A stretch of 64,000 nucleotides of DNA from Pegoplata infirma (Eukaryota; Arthropoda; Insecta; Diptera; Anthomyiidae). This document shows, piece by piece, positions 62,992 through 64,000 of the stretch. The DNA is taken from the NCBI GenBank assembly GCA_963921195.1, contig OY992537.1, forward strand, positions 58,738,313-58,802,312, read 5' to 3'. The notes beneath the pieces were generated by a model. That model had not been told where the DNA came from and searched no databases. It saw only the letters and a list, made by a program, of their open reading frames with translations. Both the position numbers and the translations under genes were made by a program. Positions within the stretch are counted from its first letter, which is position 1. Each line of letters opens with the position of its first letter.

Positions 62992-64000
62992 AGGCATTCC
63001 ACACCAAATGTTCAGCGAAAAAAAAACATGTGAACCGTAAATTTTTAAATGGGTTGTATGGATAGCCATGTGAGGCATTCCACACCAACTGTTCCACTAC
63101 AGAAAAAACATAGTGGTTTCAATGGGATATAATTTGCAAAGTATTTGCTCTTAGGGTACTAATAAATAACAAAAATAAAATTTGAGTTTTTTTCAAAAAG
63201 TGGGCCTTGTAGGCGTGGTCAAATATTAAAAATATCAAACTTTTTTGCCTGAGTATTTATTCACGATCACGCACGCTAATGAAAGAAAAAAAATATTCAA
63301 GCACGATATTTTATTTTACTCACGCTCACGTGAACATCGTGACCGTAACTTATTTTTTTCTACTCACGTGTGCGTGAATGAGCGTGAGCAAAATAAAATA
63401 TCGTGCGTGACTAAATTTTTTCTTTCATATGCGTGCGTAATCGTTATTAAAAACTCACTCACGCTACCATCGCCTCTTAAAATATTTTTTAAGTATTGAT
63501 ATTACTCATACGCACACGTTTTAAATACCATTATAAAATAAGCGTGTTGCAATTTTTGAATTTTGATTTTTCGAAAACAAGGCAAAACACATCTCTAAAA
63601 TTTTCAGATCAGATAGAAAATTCCTTTAACTTTTTTTAAAAAAATAAAAAACAAATAAAATTGCGGCATGTTTTTTGATAAATAAAGTTTAAGTTTAAAT
63701 TTAAAAAATTCAGAACTTCTTCTGAAAATGTTCCAATTTTCATTTTCTTAGCTTTTATTGATAGCCCATTCAGCTTTTATTGATAGCCCATTTAATTGAT
63801 AGCCCATTCAAAAATCTATAAACAACTTTTGTCTTTAAGACTTTACTGTGTTTCATTTAATTTGCATAAATATTGAAGTAAAGATGCTCAGACAAAAAAG
63901 TTAGATATTTTCAATTTTTGACCACGCCTACAAGGCCCACTTTTTGAAAAAACTTAAATTTTATTTTTGTTATTTAATAGTACCCTAAGAGCGAATACTT
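62992..64000. mobile_element. GGCATTCCACACC fold-back element, incomplete at window end
   Basis: Two left ends occur in succession: TGAGGCATTCCACACCAAAT (62991) and TGAGGCATTCCACACCAACT (63071). Body segments (GTGGGCCTTGTAGGCGTGG at 63201 and CCACGCCTACAAGGCCCAC at 63922) form inverted arms. A tandem duplication of CAGCTTTTATTGATAGCCCA is at 63750-63810. Confidence 0.55.
63250..63476. mobile_element. CTCACG/CGTGAG palindromic MITE
   Basis: ATGAAAGAAAAAAAATATTC and CACGATATTTTATTTTACTC pair with inverses near 63385-63430. The centre has repeated CACGTGAAC/GTGTGCGTGA motifs. Related to the TAGAGATG hAT MITE family. Inserted in the fold-back element. Confidence 0.5.

Larger units (their letters stand above)
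32261..64000 (+). other. Inferred second intron, continuing past the window
   Basis: Begins GTATGTATGG. A transposon starts 30 bp in. No convincing acceptor-plus-coding segment is seen before the window ends, so the intron would exceed 31 kb if the exon call is right. Confidence 0.3.

Noticed and set aside
1..64000. LTR retrotransposon or endogenous virus
   Set aside because: No paired direct long terminal repeats, primer-binding site, gag, protease or integrase motifs were seen; all RT signal is non-LTR.

Overview
This is eukaryotic DNA, very AT-rich and packed with transposons. It most resembles a large-genome fly (Diptera, probably a calyptrate such as a blow fly or house fly relative). 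The grounds are: short DINE-1/Helentron-type Helitrons with the TATACCCTCC start, the ATGTCCGTCTGTCTG core and an ACTTGTTTT end; Jockey-type and RNase H-bearing LINEs, one ending in CCTAACCTAACC; many hAT-, Tc1- and piggyBac-derived MITEs; and CAA/CAG-rich leader sequence typical of fly neural or developmental genes. No bacterial, viral or organellar gene organisation is visible. The species is inferred, not proven.

The only host-gene signal is on the + strand. A TE-free block at about 9180-10267 ends in a strong GTGAGT splice donor. A strong acceptor (CTAAT branch-like motif, pyrimidine tract, TTTCTAG) ends at 30330. The exon from 30331 carries a long CAA/CAG-rich leader and then an open frame ending in a hydrophobic, signal-sequence-like segment, and it closes at a donor near 32260. 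I read this as the 5' end of one gene, possibly encoding a secreted or membrane protein, with a 20-kb first intron and a second intron of more than 31 kb that runs off the window. The gene itself is not recognised.

Layout: 1-3.2 kb, nested Tc1-like elements and fold-back MITEs. 3.2-9.2 kb, remains of an RNase H LINE (minus strand), split by one hAT-like element, plus a tandem duplication carrying another. 9.2-10.3 kb, candidate leader exon. 10.7-15.9 kb, five copies of a CACTCAAAA-ended, TA-flanked MITE family, two of them carrying a tRNA-like pol III module. 16-17.2 kb, a reverse Helitron carrying a CCGG-rich hAT MITE. 17.3-18.8 kb, a palindromic minisatellite, followed by a LINE 3' end. 20.7-21.9 kb, a 93-bp perfect hairpin and a MITE with a second, unrelated tRNA-like module. 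25.5-29.7 kb, a Helitron that contains a fold-back element, which in turn contains a 5'-truncated Jockey-clade LINE with an intact reverse-transcriptase frame. 30.3-32.3 kb, the exon. From 32.3 kb to the end, intron filled with Helitrons, fold-back elements, hAT MITEs with exact 8-bp target duplications, a piggyBac relic at TTAA, and stretches of plain AT-rich sequence.

The only long, uninterrupted protein frame with a recognisable function is the LINE reverse transcriptase at 26148-27788. Many element boundaries are well fixed, because target-site duplications or empty-site comparisons within the window can be read directly. I saw no sign of a new multi-gene system. The most unusual material is the short palindrome arrays inside the MITEs, the two MITE families with internal pol III-like promoters, and the near-perfect hairpin.
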